This document shows positions 36,949 through 47,494 of a DNA stretch of 64,000 nucleotides, piece after piece. This stretch comes from Thuidium tamariscinum (lineage: Eukaryota; Streptophyta; Bryopsida; Hypnales; Thuidiaceae), in NCBI GenBank assembly GCA_947034885.2, contig OX344749.2, positions 2,247,501 to 2,311,500 on the forward strand. The letters are read 5' to 3'. The position numbers and the translations under genes are program-made. Under the pieces are notes generated by a model, which was not told the origin of the DNA, made no database searches, and was given only the letters and a program-made list of their open reading frames with translations. How positions within the stretch are numbered: position 1 is the first letter of the stretch; each line of letters starts with the position of its first letter.

Positions 36949-37961
36949 GAGTAATTACAAGAAACACATGTCAAACTATTTTTTGTCACAATTAGACTAT
37001 TAGAGTGACGTTCTTTTCCGCTATTACTTTTGAATTAAAAGATCTAAAACATAAGAGGATTTCTGCCTAGTTTAGAAGACTGCAAGTTCCCAAACATTGG
37101 GAACGCTATGTTGATGTGGTCGACTAATTGCCACGTCAAAATATACTAATTAATTAATTATTAATTATTTTGTAAATTGAATTATTTTTTAATACATTCT
37201 AAATTTTTTTGGAATTTTTTTTTTCAAATTCAAAAATGCAAACCAGCAGAAAGCTTATCTGTAGCAATGGGAATGATTTCGAAGAACATCTCTGGAACAG
37301 TCTTCTAGAGGCCCATAAACCCTCTTATGTATAAAATAATTAGTGTAACTCTCTAACTTGATGGTTTTCACATCCCTTATTTTTTAGAAATTTAAGAAAA
37401 TCATTTTATATTAAATTTTTTTTTTGTTAGTTTGTCACAAATTAAGGTTTAGGGGTTTCTACTTCATTAGGAGTCCCCAAATTTAATGATCTAAAGCTGA
37501 AATTGTCATTGTGCATTTGCATAGAAAGAAAGTATATTCCTACCGAAGGAAATTTTAAAATACATTATTTTATGTCCTCTACATGCGTGCAAACAACACT
37601 CCCATTACACACAATTTTTGAACATGGATGATTGTGCTAAGATTATTTTTTTGATGGAATCTCATCACCATCAACTCTTCCCAAATGGACAATTTTTAGA
37701 TTTAAGAAAAATATTTTTTTCTATTTTTTACAAAATAAAATGTAAATATGCCCATTTTCATGAGGTTTTGCATTTTTCTAATTCTTCTACTTAGAGAATT
37801 TTCCTAAGCTTTTCCTTTATAGGGTACTTTCTTCTTTAAGGTGTGTACTTCAGAATTTTTTTTAGTATTTTTTAATTGTTTTTTTAATTAAATAATATTC
37901 TAAAAAAAACTATCCAATTCCAAAACGCTACAGAAAATGGCTATGTTTCTTGCAATGACCC
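36949..37961. mobile_element. GGGTGATTGCAAG-family element with nested MITE
   Basis: The left end is GAGTAATTACAAGAAACACA and the right end, reverse-complemented, is GGGTCATTGCAAGAAACATA. It is an inverted counterpart of 16370-17313 (CTCTAACTTGATGGTTTTCA, CAACTCTTCCCAAATGG). The MITE at 37050-37329 is inserted inside; the copy at 16370 has uninterrupted sequence at that point. Confidence 0.75.
37050..37329. mobile_element. CATAAGAGG MITE nested in 36949-37961
   Basis: 280 bp, ends CATAAGAGGATTT and, reverse-complemented at the right, CATAAGAGGGTTT. It shares CAAGTTCCCAAAC..TGGGAACGC, GCCACGTCA and CCAGCA..TCT blocks with 38563-38915. It is related to the CATTAGAAG family. Confidence 0.75.
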
Positions 37962-38022
37962 TGATTTCTATTGCAAAGGAAAAAGAACTTCAAAAATTAT
38001 TTTTTTTGCATATCAAATTTGC

Positions 38023-39620
38023 GGGTGATTGCATGAAATACTTGATAGTTTGGTTGTGTTCTGATTTTGGAGCGCTATAACTTTTGAAGTATGAATCCAA
38101 TGCCAAAATCAAAAGATCTATTTCTAAAGATCTTGACAAAAATTTGTATTCCTTATTTTTCAGAAATTTTTAAAAATCATTTTATATTTAAAAGTTAATT
38201 TTGTTAATTTGTCACACTTTGACATAATGGGGTTTTTAGTACTATTGAGTAGTTAAAATTAATATTTTTTAGTTGAAATTTCTATGGTATATTTTCTTAG
38301 TAGGTAGACATGTTCCTACTGTCCAATTTATTTTATATCCTCCACATGCGTGCAAACAGGCCTCCTTTGCGTATGCAATTCCAAACATTAGAAATGGTTT
38401 TGACCTCATTTTTTTAGTCAAATATCATCACCAAAGGGTCTTCTCAAATGGCCAATTTTTACTTTTGTTGAAAAATTGCTTTTCCTATTTTATAAAAATT
38501 AAAATATTGAAGCATGTATTTTCTAAGACATTTTCTGGACGTAGAGTTTTGTTCCAAAAACATAAGAGGATTTTCAGCTGTTGTACAAGACTGCAAGTTC
38601 CCAAACGCTGGGAACGCATTGGGAACTCTGGGAATGCGATGCTGATATGGTTGAGCGACTGCCACGTCAGAAAATAATAAATTATTATTATTTTTGATTA
38701 AATATTAAATATTTTTAAAATATTTTTTTGAAAAAAAAAATTTTAATCATTTTTTTCTCCTTAATACATTTTGAAGTTTTTTGGAAAAAAAAATTTTAAT
38801 TTTTTATTTCAAAATTCAAAAATTCAGACCAGCAGGGGGCTGGTCTACAACAATGGGAACAATTTCGGGGAACACCCTTGAAATGGTCTTCTGGGGGCCC
38901 AAAAATCCTCTTATGATACATGCTTCAACGTTTTTATTTGTATCACTCAATATGTGATGATCTATTTTTTGGCCATAACATTTTTGTTTTGACTCTAAAT
39001 GACTCAAGATTTATAATATAAGTACTGTTGACTATTATACAGCTTGCTTGATTTTTTTTATAATTTCAAAAAATAATTAACTATTTAAAAATAGACCTCT
39101 ATCAATTGAATGTCATACTTACAAATTTGGAGGGTTTTACAATTTAGCATCCAAAAAAACAAATTTTGAGCTAAAATTTCGACGAAATGATCTTCTAGTA
39201 GACTTGTAGATATTGGCTAAAGGAATTTAGAGAATAATTATTTTTATATGGTGTAGAAGTTCACCAAGTGAGCCTCTTTTTGCATACATTTTGAAACATG
39301 TAAAAAATGATTTTGGTGAGTTTCAGTGTAATGAATGATCATCTTCATAAAAAATTTGCAAATGACAATTTTTTTTAATTTTTTTAATTTCCATTTTTTC
39401 TTAATAAAAACATCAAAGTATGTATTTTTTTAAGCTTTGGCACTTTTCAAGTTTTCCTATTTAGAGATTTTTTTAACAAATTTCCTTCAATAGTTTTCTT
39501 CATCCTAAAAGTATACACATTAGTCATATGTTAAATTTTTTTTTAATTTATAATTTTAAAGTACCTTCAAAAAAATCATGCAAACACAACAAATAGTACA
39601 AGTGTTTCTTGCATTCACCC
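38023..39620. mobile_element. GGGTGATTGCAAG-family element, long form
   Basis: The left end is GGGTGATTGCATGAAATACT and the right end, reverse-complemented, is GGGTGAATGCAAGAAACACT. Flanks AAATTTGC (38015-38022) and ACATTTGC (39621-39628) match at 7 of 8 positions, a possible 8-bp duplication. The MITE at 38563-38915 is nested inside. The relic at about 54373-54960 is a relative (GACTCTAAATGACTCAA-type block). No coding capacity. Confidence 0.7.
38563..38915. mobile_element. CATAAGAGG MITE nested in 38023-39620
   Basis: 353 bp with perfect ends CATAAGAGGATTTT and AAAATCCTCTTATG. The interior is shared with 37050-37329. No target duplication seen. Confidence 0.8.
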
Positions 39621-40656
39621 ACATTTGCATTTAAAGTGAAGAAAAAAAATTGTACCTTATTTGGCTAGATTTTTGTCTTTGAATAATTTTAGTTAAAAAA
39701 TTTTGTACTATTAACTTTGATTTTCTACTTATTTATGTTAAATATTTCAGTTGAGAATTTTTTTTTGAATTAAAAAAAAACACTTAATTTTCACTCATTA
39801 AAAAATTGTTAATCCTTGAGCGCCCACAGTGTGATGTCCCAAAATGAACTACATTGGACGGCTGGGCCTCTTGCTAATTGGAATGTCACTACAAATTTAT
39901 CTCGGAGATTCACACAACCTCACCGTTGAAAGGAGGGTTGTCTTGTCGGACATATTTTTGGATTTGGGTGCCATGTAAGATGACGACATTATGTGTTGCA
40001 GGTGACAACTTGTTACGAAGGCGTCGCACCTCGTTGCGAAAGTCCATTTTCAGCAACTCAAAAAAATAAAAATCTTACTATTATTATGAACCTAAATTTA
40101 GAACGTAATATGTATTCATGAAATTGAGACATTTAATTGAAACCAAACTTAAATATTTCAAAATTTTAAAATTCTGATGATTTATTTTTAAGTCAACTTG
40201 ATTTTGATTCTTTGAGACATCTCAAGGGCTCTACTAGATGTTGCGTGACGTCTGTTTGTCGCGTTGTCACGTTGTCTAATAGAACAACTAGGGTTGAAAG
40301 TGAGAGAATACTTAGACTCTAAGGTGTAGAGAAAGTTTGCAAGCTTTTCACCGTATGGATGCAAAGATTATAGCAGTCAAACCTGAGTTGACTTCAAAAA
40401 GTAAGCCACATTTGAGGGTAGTCTAGCACTTGGGGCTCATATAGTTGTGCAACAAAATCTCAGAAGGCGCTGAAATTTTGGCAGATGGTAGGATGAGTGA
40501 GCCTCTAATACCCCACAAAATTTCAGATTTCTCTAAATTAAGGGCAAAATACCCATTCCCATGCATGTTCCTTAGAATGGACCATAGATTCACCCAATTG
40601 TGTCAGTAGACTTTCCTTAATGTGTTCACCACATGTGTAATTATAATTAGCTGATA
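39621..40656. other. flank of the retrotransposon, part of an older repeat
   Basis: No gene recognised. The segment immediately left of the retrotransposon and the one right of it (46821-47230) appear to be two halves of one older dispersed repeat, of which a relative lies at about 55050-55330. Confidence 0.4.
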
Positions 40657-41039
40657 TGTTACGACTTCGTCGTATCGCTGGACGTAGGAGACCAACATGG
40701 GTAGTTACGGCGGTTAGGGCGAGACAAGGAGAATGATACTTAATCCCAGTGAGGGGGGATTGTCCCTCACGCAACATATTGTAATTAGAAGGATCGCATG
40801 TTGAGGAACCACATTTCTTGAATCATTGATACTCCGTTGTCTTTCGCTTTCGCAAGATCTTGTTCAGAGATGTCTTCTCCTCACTAAGAGTTTGAGCCGA
40901 CCTTGCAGGAACCGGCTGATGCTGAGCTCATCGGAGTTGTCTCGCACAAGTGTGGAAGCTAAGGCAGAAGGAGCGGTTGTGATACGAAACCGAACCCACG
41001 GAGCGTCGACAGCCATCAAAGGCCAAGTCCTCCGTAACA
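40657..41039 (+). repeat. 5' LTR
   Basis: 383 bp, TG...CA boundaries. A TATA-like GATACTTAAT at 40735-40744 lies about 25-30 bp before ACGCAACATA (40769-40778), a plausible transcript start. Pairs with the 3' LTR at 46433-46815. Confidence 0.95.
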
Positions 41040-41055
41040 TTATGTTGCGTCATTG
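41040..41055 (+). promoter_or_regulatory. candidate primer-binding site, self-priming type
   Basis: No sequence beginning TGG (complement of a tRNA CCA end) follows the LTR. Instead TATGTTGCGT (41041-41050), one base after the LTR, is exactly complementary to ACGCAACATA inside the LTR (40769-40778 and 46545-46554). In the known Tf1/sushi group the 5' end of the RNA folds back on such a site to prime reverse transcription. Assignment here is inference. Confidence 0.5.
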
Positions 41056-41531
41056 ATGTCCACGCTTCGTCAGCAAAATTTTTGAAGTCAAGAAACCACA
41101 TTTTGTGTCGTTTCCAGAGCTGTTAAGCATGCAGGCTGCGGAGTTTTAAGAAATAATTAAAAGTTAAAATTAATTAATTAAAATTAAAAAACCTCGGGGT
41201 CGATTGGTCGCTCCTGCGGAGTTCCGGCGTGGACTGAGGCGCCGAAGCTCCACCGAAACCCCAGCCTCAACAGCAGGCTCTCGGAGGGCGAGCCGCAGCG
41301 TCAGAGGGGAGCGGCGTCGGAGGGGTAGGGGAGGAGCGGCGTCGGAGAGCAGCCGCGTGGGAACTCGCGGGGAAGTTGATCTGTTGAGCCGCAGCAACCA
41401 GTTGATCTGGGAGTTCGGTTACTTTACACAAACTGCAGCAAAATAATTCAGCTCAGGATAGATAACACACCTCAAAAAAGGTTCCTGTGAGCTTGTTAAG
41501 AAGGGTAGACTTGCCTTGTCACTGCATCATC
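41051..41531 (+). other. retrotransposon leader with GC-rich segment
   Basis: Untranslated region between the primer site and gag. 41195-41385 is strikingly GC-rich (GGAGCGGCGTCGGAG appears twice), unlike the rest of the element. Whether it is structural, regulatory or captured from elsewhere is unknown. Confidence 0.5.
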
Positions 41532-42610
41532 ATGGATCGAGAAGGGTCTGGAGGTGAGGCAGGTTCTCCATTAACGGAAGGGATGGGGCCTGACTTGGCA
41601 GCATTTATTCAGCAACAAATACAATCTGTGTTTCAGGAGGCCATGCCACATCTTATTCAACAAATTTCAGAACAAACAGTTACGTTGTAAAATCTTGCAT
41701 CTTCTTCAATTCCGAGAAGGGAGGATGATCGAACTCATCGAGGAGGGGATGGTTTTGATAATTTGGGATTTGAAAGTAAGGAGCTTAAAGAGGCAGCACC
41801 TGATAAGTTCTTTGGCAAAAAGGGCGGTGAAGTATACAAGTGGTTGGCTCAGCTTAGGTTGGTTTTCAGAGGTAAGCCACGAACTTATCATTGTGATGAA
41901 GATAAAATTGCTTACGCTCTTTCCTATATGGCGGGGGCAGCACAAAATTGGGCAATGCCTATACTTCAAGCACTTGATGAGGGACGCCCCGATGATTTAT
42001 TGCATAATTACGATGGTTTCAAGATGCGGTAATTTCCGTTTATGGGGATATGGATCGGCGGGGTAATGCTGAAGATCGCTTGGGGAGGATTCGGCAAACA
42101 GGATCGGTGTCAACCTATATCTCCACTTTCAATGAGCATGCGGCACAAGTGGATTGGAACGAGTCAAGTTTGGTGGCGAGATTTCGTGCAGGACTCAAGG
42201 ACGAAATTTTAGATTCAATAGCAACGGCCGACACCCAACCGTGCACTCTTCGCGATTGGATGGCCATGGCAACTCGAATTGATGAGCGATTGTGGTCCCG
42301 ACGTCAAAACCGACGTCCTTCGTTACCCATCTCCAATTTACGAGACCGTAGCATACATGCTCTAGTGCCACAGGGAGATTCTGGTCCCACCCCAATGGAG
42401 CTTGATGCGGTGTATGTGACAACAGCACTAGCAAGGACGACTGCTGAGCGCCTTGAATACCAACGACAAGGTAAATGCTGGGGTTGTGGACAGGTGGGGC
42501 ATATTCGAGCCAAATGCCCGACCAACCCTTCCAAACCTTTGTCCATCTTTGCATTAAAGATGACAAATGAGGAACCGTCGAGCTCGGGAAAAGACAAAGC
42601 CCGGGACTGA
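41532..42610 (+). pseudogene. retrotransposon gag, broken
   Basis: Encodes the capsid/nucleocapsid protein that packages element RNA into cytoplasmic particles. The ATG at 41532 is taken because a polar gag-like start (MDREGSGGEAG) follows. The core (about 41763-42400) contains the retrotrans-gag segment (DKFFGKKGGEVYKWL, YMAGAAQNWA, STFNEHAAQVDW). A CCHC zinc knuckle, CX2CX4HX4C, is at 42476-42517. Two lesions interrupt it: a TAA at 41688-41690 and a single-base loss near 42021, after which the same domain continues in another frame. The frame ends with TGA at 42608-42610, just after the putative frameshift site. Confidence 0.85.
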
Positions 42611-42637
42611 GTGCACTTTCTCAATACTCGGGGCCGG
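42586..42637 (+). promoter_or_regulatory. putative -1 ribosomal frameshift signal between gag and pol
   Basis: The heptamer G GGA AAA (42586-42592) is in the X XXY YYZ phase relative to gag. An 8-nt spacer follows, then a predicted hairpin: CCGG..CTGAGT (42601-42612) pairs with ACTCGG..CCGG (42626-42637) around a 13-nt loop. The pol frame (-1) is open from the heptamer onward with no stop. The gag stop is 16 nt downstream of the heptamer. Prediction from sequence only. Confidence 0.5.
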
Positions 42638-45600
42638 TTCAAACGGCAGTGGCGACCACCTGGGGATGGAATGTGGGAGGGATCGAGGCAAGTTCAGAGT
42701 CACCTTTGAGCTTGGAGGATGACAATTTGTACCAACATGATGGTGAGGAGATATGGAAAGAAGAGGCAATCAATAGTTTCGAAGAGCAGGAGGAGTCAAG
42801 GTTACCTCTATATCTACGAGCTATGACTACTCTTGAATCGCACTTAACTTTAGAGTGCAAAATCAATTCGGTGAAAGCTTGTAGCCTTGTGGACTCTAGG
42901 GCAACGGGGATCTTTGTGCATCCTCAATTTGCCCGCGAATGTCAGGCGGAAATCAAGCTCAAGGCCCATCCAAGAGAAGTAAGAGTAATTGACGGCCGAA
43001 GAATTAATTCCGGTCTTATTACTCATGAAGCTATTTTGAACTTGGATATTGATGGCCATCAAGAGTTGCTTGTTGCCGACATAACAAACACGGGAAGGTA
43101 TCCCTGCGTTTTGGGAATGCCTTGGTTAGGATTTCATGATCCCACTATTCGGTGGGGCCAGAAGGAAGTGACATTTGATTCAAATTACTGTCGACAGACT
43201 TACTTGCAGCGACCTAATGGGGATCGCAAGGGGAGCAGTCATCAACGCATTCCAAATAAGGAAAGAGTGCAAAATGGCGCCGGGTCTCCTAAACCAACAT
43301 TACAAGCAAGAAAGGTGGGAATTAAATTAGAGGCACCAAAGTTTGCAATGGTCTCAACTGCAGCATTTCGATTGTTTGCGAAACATGCGGAGCTCTATGC
43401 TTTGGAGGTGTCAGATTTATTAAGCAATGATGAGGCCAAATCAATTGAAGAGCAGATTCCTTTTGAATATCGAGACTTGCAAGGGGCTTTTAGTGAGGAA
43501 GCGTCTAACGAGCTTCCAAATCATAGTCTAGCGGATATGAAAATTGAATTTAAGGAGGGACAAGAACCTCGCAATATGGGATTACGACCGATGTCACCGG
43601 TGGAATTGGAAGAACTACGGCGATACCTTAACGAAAACTTGGGGAAAGGTTGGATTCGGCAATCCAAATCCCCAATCTCAGCACCAATCGTGTTCGCTCG
43701 AAAAAAAGATGACTCCATCAGAGTTTGTGTGGATTATAGAAATCTTAACAAAGTAACGGTAAGAAATCGATACCCATTACCTTTGATCCCTGAGCTCACT
43801 GATCGGTTAGTTGGAGCCACCATCTTCACCAAGTTGGACATAAGGCAAGCATATCATAGAATACGAATGGCACAAGGACATGAATTTAAAACAGCTTTTA
43901 AAACTCGGTATGGTTTATTTGAATATCTAGTTATGCCATTCGGATTAACGAATGCACCAGCTCAATTTCAAGCGCTTATGCAAAGTATTTTTGGAGACCT
44001 TCTTGATATTTCAGTGGTCATTTATTTGGACGACATTTTGATATTCTCCAAAAACTTAGAAGAACATCAAGTAGTGGTGCGAGAAGTCCTCCGTCGACTA
44101 CAACAACATGGGCTATATGCGAAGGTTTCAAAATGTCAATTTCAATGTCAGTCAGTGGAATTTTTGGGCATGATTGTAACCTCAAAAGGATTAGAAATGT
44201 GCAAGGACAAGGTCCACACAATTCAAGAATGGCCTACACCAACAACAATAAAAGAAGTTCAAGCTTTTTTGGGATTCGCGAATTTTTACCGCCGCTTCAT
44301 CTATAATTATTTGAGAATTGCAGTCCTGCTCACAATGTTGACCAGAAAGGACCACAAATTTGAGTGGACACCTCAAACCGATAATGCATTCAAGGAGCTT
44401 CGATCTCGATTTTTACAACCTTCGGTATTACTTCATCCCAACTTCAACCATCCTTTTGTAGTTGAAACGGATGCATCAGATATGGCAACCGGGGGAATTT
44501 TATCACAACGAGGAGACGACGGACATTTACATCCGTGCACATACCGAAGCTCAAAGATGTCGCCGGCGGAACAAAATTATGACATCTATGACAAAGAATT
44601 GTTAAGCATTGTACTGGCGTTTCAAGATTGGCGGGTATATCTTGAAGGTTCATCGCATCAAATTCGAGTAATTTCTGACCACAAAAATCTCGAGTATTTC
44701 TTAACAACAAAACAACTTAATCGACGTCAGGCTCGGTGGTCCGAGTTGCTTTCTAGATTCAACTTTGAAATTCAACACAGACCTGGATCACTCAATGGAA
44801 GAGCAGACATGCTCTCACGACGCACTGATACTACAAAAGAAGATTATGAGGTACCAAATCCACTACTCAAACTAGCAATGCTGGAATCATATGAACCAGT
44901 TTTCACTGATGCTAACCTCATGGAGAACATTAAAATAGCCACAACTAAGGATGAAACCCTACAGCCAATAGTAGCGTTTTTTATGAATGGTCCACAAAAG
45001 GCTCCAGTTGATGCCCGCTGCCGCTTCCAAGCATACAAATTAACAAATGGCATTCTCTATTTTCATGATAAAATTTTTGTACCACATGACGACGAACTTC
45101 AACGACAAATATTAAGATCAAGACACGACGCACCCGCAGCGGGACATCAGGGAAGAGCTAAAACATTAGACCTCGTTGCCAGGAATTTTTACTGGCCTAC
45201 TATGAGACGCTATGTTCATAGATATGTCGACGGCTGTGATTTATGCCAACGCTCTAAACCAACTCATCATCCACGCCATGGGTTATTACAACTGATTCCA
45301 GCCGCGGATTCCCCTTGGAAACGGATATCCAATGATTTCATTGTCAAACTGCCAAAGAGTAAAGGTTACGATTCCATTATGGTTGTAGTGGATAAAAATA
45401 CAAAGCTTGCCCATTTCATTCCCACAAATGAAACCATTGACTCTAATGGAACCGCCACGCTATACCTTCAAAATATTTGGAAACATCACGGTACACCAGA
45501 ACAAGTGATATCGGATTGGGGGCCAGTTTTTGTGTCCAAATTTATGAGACGACTCTATGAACTCCTTCGTATTCAACTTTGTCCAACTACGGCTTTTCAT

Positions 45601-46416
45601 CCACAATCAGACGGGCAAACGAAAAGAGTCAACCAAACGTTGGAGCAATATTTGCGTATGTTTACTACAAGAAGACAAAATGATTGGTTAGAACTCTTAC
45701 CTATAGCCGAGTTTGCATATAATAATTCATTGCACTCAGCCACAGGATATTCGCCTTTCTTTGCCACTTATGGATACAACCCTATGCTATCAATCACAAC
45801 CCCCACAACATCAACGGTTCCGGCAGAAGAACAGAGGATTCGACAACTACAAGAAATACATGAGGAAGTTAAAACCCTCATTAAAATTGCTAATGACCAA
45901 GCTAAACGAAATTATGATCGAGGCGTTCAAAAGCAACCTTCTTTCAACATTGGCGACAAAGTATTGCTCCGCCATGAGAATATAGCCACCACAGCTCCAT
46001 CAAAAACTTTGGTTGCACGTTTTCTAGGTCCATTTCTAGTGGTGGCGAAAATGTCAGATTTGGTTTATCGATTAAAGCTACCCAAGTCACTTCGAATTCA
46101 TGATGTATTCCATGTGTCATTACTTGAAAGGTATCGTCAAGACACAATCATGGGACGCCAGCTGCAACCACCTCCTGCAATTATTACCCCCGACGGAGAC
46201 ATTGAGTAGGAAGTTCATAAAATCCTTGATTCCAGAAGAATTGGCCGTGGGAGGAAGCTTCAATATTTTGTGGAATGGAAGGGATATAGCCCTGACCAAA
46301 ATTCATGGGAACCTTCTGAGAATTTGAAAAATGCCCCAGACATTGTCAAGGAATTTCACAAGCTCCACCCCGACGCACCAGGACCAAACGGATTAGGACA
46401 TAAGGAAATTGCATGA
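42586..46416 (+). pseudogene. retrotransposon pol: protease-RT-RNase H-integrase-chromodomain
   Basis: Open in frame from the frameshift site to a TAG at 46207-46209, with coding sequence continuing to a TGA at 46414-46416. Domains in order: an aspartic protease with DSR at 42892-42900 where DSG is usual; reverse transcriptase with the YLDD box at 44023-44034; RNase H (ETDASDMATGG, YDKELLSIV); and integrase with an HHCC finger (GHQGRAKT..CDLCQRSK) and the DDE core. In the core the two Asp residues are present (NDFIV, ISDWG), but the position of the catalytic Glu, 35 residues after the second Asp, is Lys (45622-45624, QTKRVNQ). The sequence after the TAG encodes a chromodomain (YFVEWKGYSPDQNSWEP), which in this clade directs integration to particular chromatin. 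The protease change, the integrase change and the stop each suggest loss of function; the RT itself looks intact. Confidence 0.92.
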
Positions 46417-46417
46417 C

Positions 46418-46432
46418 CTTAAGGGGAGGTAA
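46418..46432 (+). promoter_or_regulatory. polypurine tract
   Basis: The purine-rich AAGGGGAGGTAA lies directly before the 3' LTR, the usual position of the plus-strand primer for LTR retroelements. Confidence 0.75.
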
Positions 46433-46815
46433 TGTTACGACTTCGTCGTATCGCTGGATGTAGGAGACCAATATGGGTAGTTACGGCAGTTAGGGCGAGA
46501 CAAGGAGAATGATACTTAATCCCAGTGAGGGGGGATTGTCCCTAACGCAACATATTGTAATTAGAAGGATCGTACGTTGAGGAACCACGTTTCTTGAATC
46601 ATTGATACTCCGTTGTCTTTCGCTTCCGCAAGATCTTGTTCAGAGATGTCTTCTCCTCACTAAGAGTTTGAGCCGACCTTGCAGGAACCGGCTGATGCTG
46701 AGCTCATCGGAGTTGTCTCGCACAAGTGTGGAAGCTAAGGCAGAAGGAGCGGTTGTGATACGAAACTGAACCCACGGAGCATCGACAGCCATCAAAGGCC
46801 AGGTGCTCCGTAACA
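46433..46815 (+). repeat. 3' LTR
   Basis: 383 bp, same length as the 5' LTR with about a dozen substitutions, mostly transitions. Followed directly by the duplicated target TGATA. Confidence 0.95.
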
Positions 46816-46820
46816 TGATA

Positions 46821-47494
46821 GAGTTGAAGGACACATAGGAGAATCTAGTTGGCTTAGTGCTGATTTTCGCAGGGTTCAGTTTTGGGGGCACCTACCGGAC
46901 GGTTTCACAGGTCTAGGAAGCCAACACTTTGAAAATTTGTAGAAATTACGTATTGTATCGGAATTTTTATTTATTTTTTGAATATTCATGATTTTCACTT
47001 GCTAATACTAGAAAAATGTCATTTTTTAAAAACACTGCCTCCAACTATGCTGAATTCCTTATTTGCACGGTTTTGGGTGTTTCCACTGTAGGGAAGACAA
47101 CATGATCAACCCATCAATGTGAGGGACTCCAAATTGAGGACTCACAGGTCTGGTACGATGAGATTGACACGTTCACATATAAACCAATACCCTATTATTG
47201 ACAAGGTGCCAGATCAGGAGTCTCAAGCCCTCCACAAAACCACCAAAGTCAGTTGATACAGACCTCTGCGGCCAAGCACAGACCTTTCTCCACAGAGGCG
47301 GACAAATGGGAACAATAACTTGAGATTCAGTTTGTTGAGTTGGAATTGTAGTTCTGGCTCTTCATCTTCATACGCCAAAGCCGAAGCCTTTGGCAAGTTC
47401 TCCTTGGGTGATTGAAATATACTCTTCCTTGTCCATGCACCAAGGACCGAGTACCAAAAATTCCATGGTTGCTTAACAAATTTGCCCTGCAATA
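46821..47494. repeat. older dispersed repeat interrupted by the retrotransposon
   Basis: About 46830-47060 matches, in inverse orientation, about 55065-55250 (GCATAGTTGGAGGCA, AAAATCATGAAT). The remainder has no recognisable gene. Confidence 0.5.

Larger units (their letters stand above)
40657..46815 (+). mobile_element. Ty3/gypsy LTR retrotransposon with chromodomain, TSD TGATA
   Basis: A 6159-bp element with two 383-bp LTRs, each beginning TGTTACGAC and ending GTAACA. The exact 5-bp target duplication TGATA is at 40652-40656 and 46816-46820. The order is 5' LTR, GC-rich leader, gag with a zinc knuckle, then protease, reverse transcriptase, RNase H, integrase, chromodomain, polypurine tract and 3' LTR. 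Integrase after RT/RNase H and a C-terminal chromodomain place it among chromoviruses. The LTRs differ at about a dozen positions (about 3%), so insertion is neither ancient nor very recent. A nonsense codon and a 1-base loss in gag, two altered catalytic residues in pol and a stop before the chromodomain make this copy inactive. Confidence 0.95.

Noticed and set aside
41040-41060. Initiator-Met tRNA primer site
   Set aside because: No TGGTATCAGAGC-like or any TGG-initiated sequence directly after the LTR.
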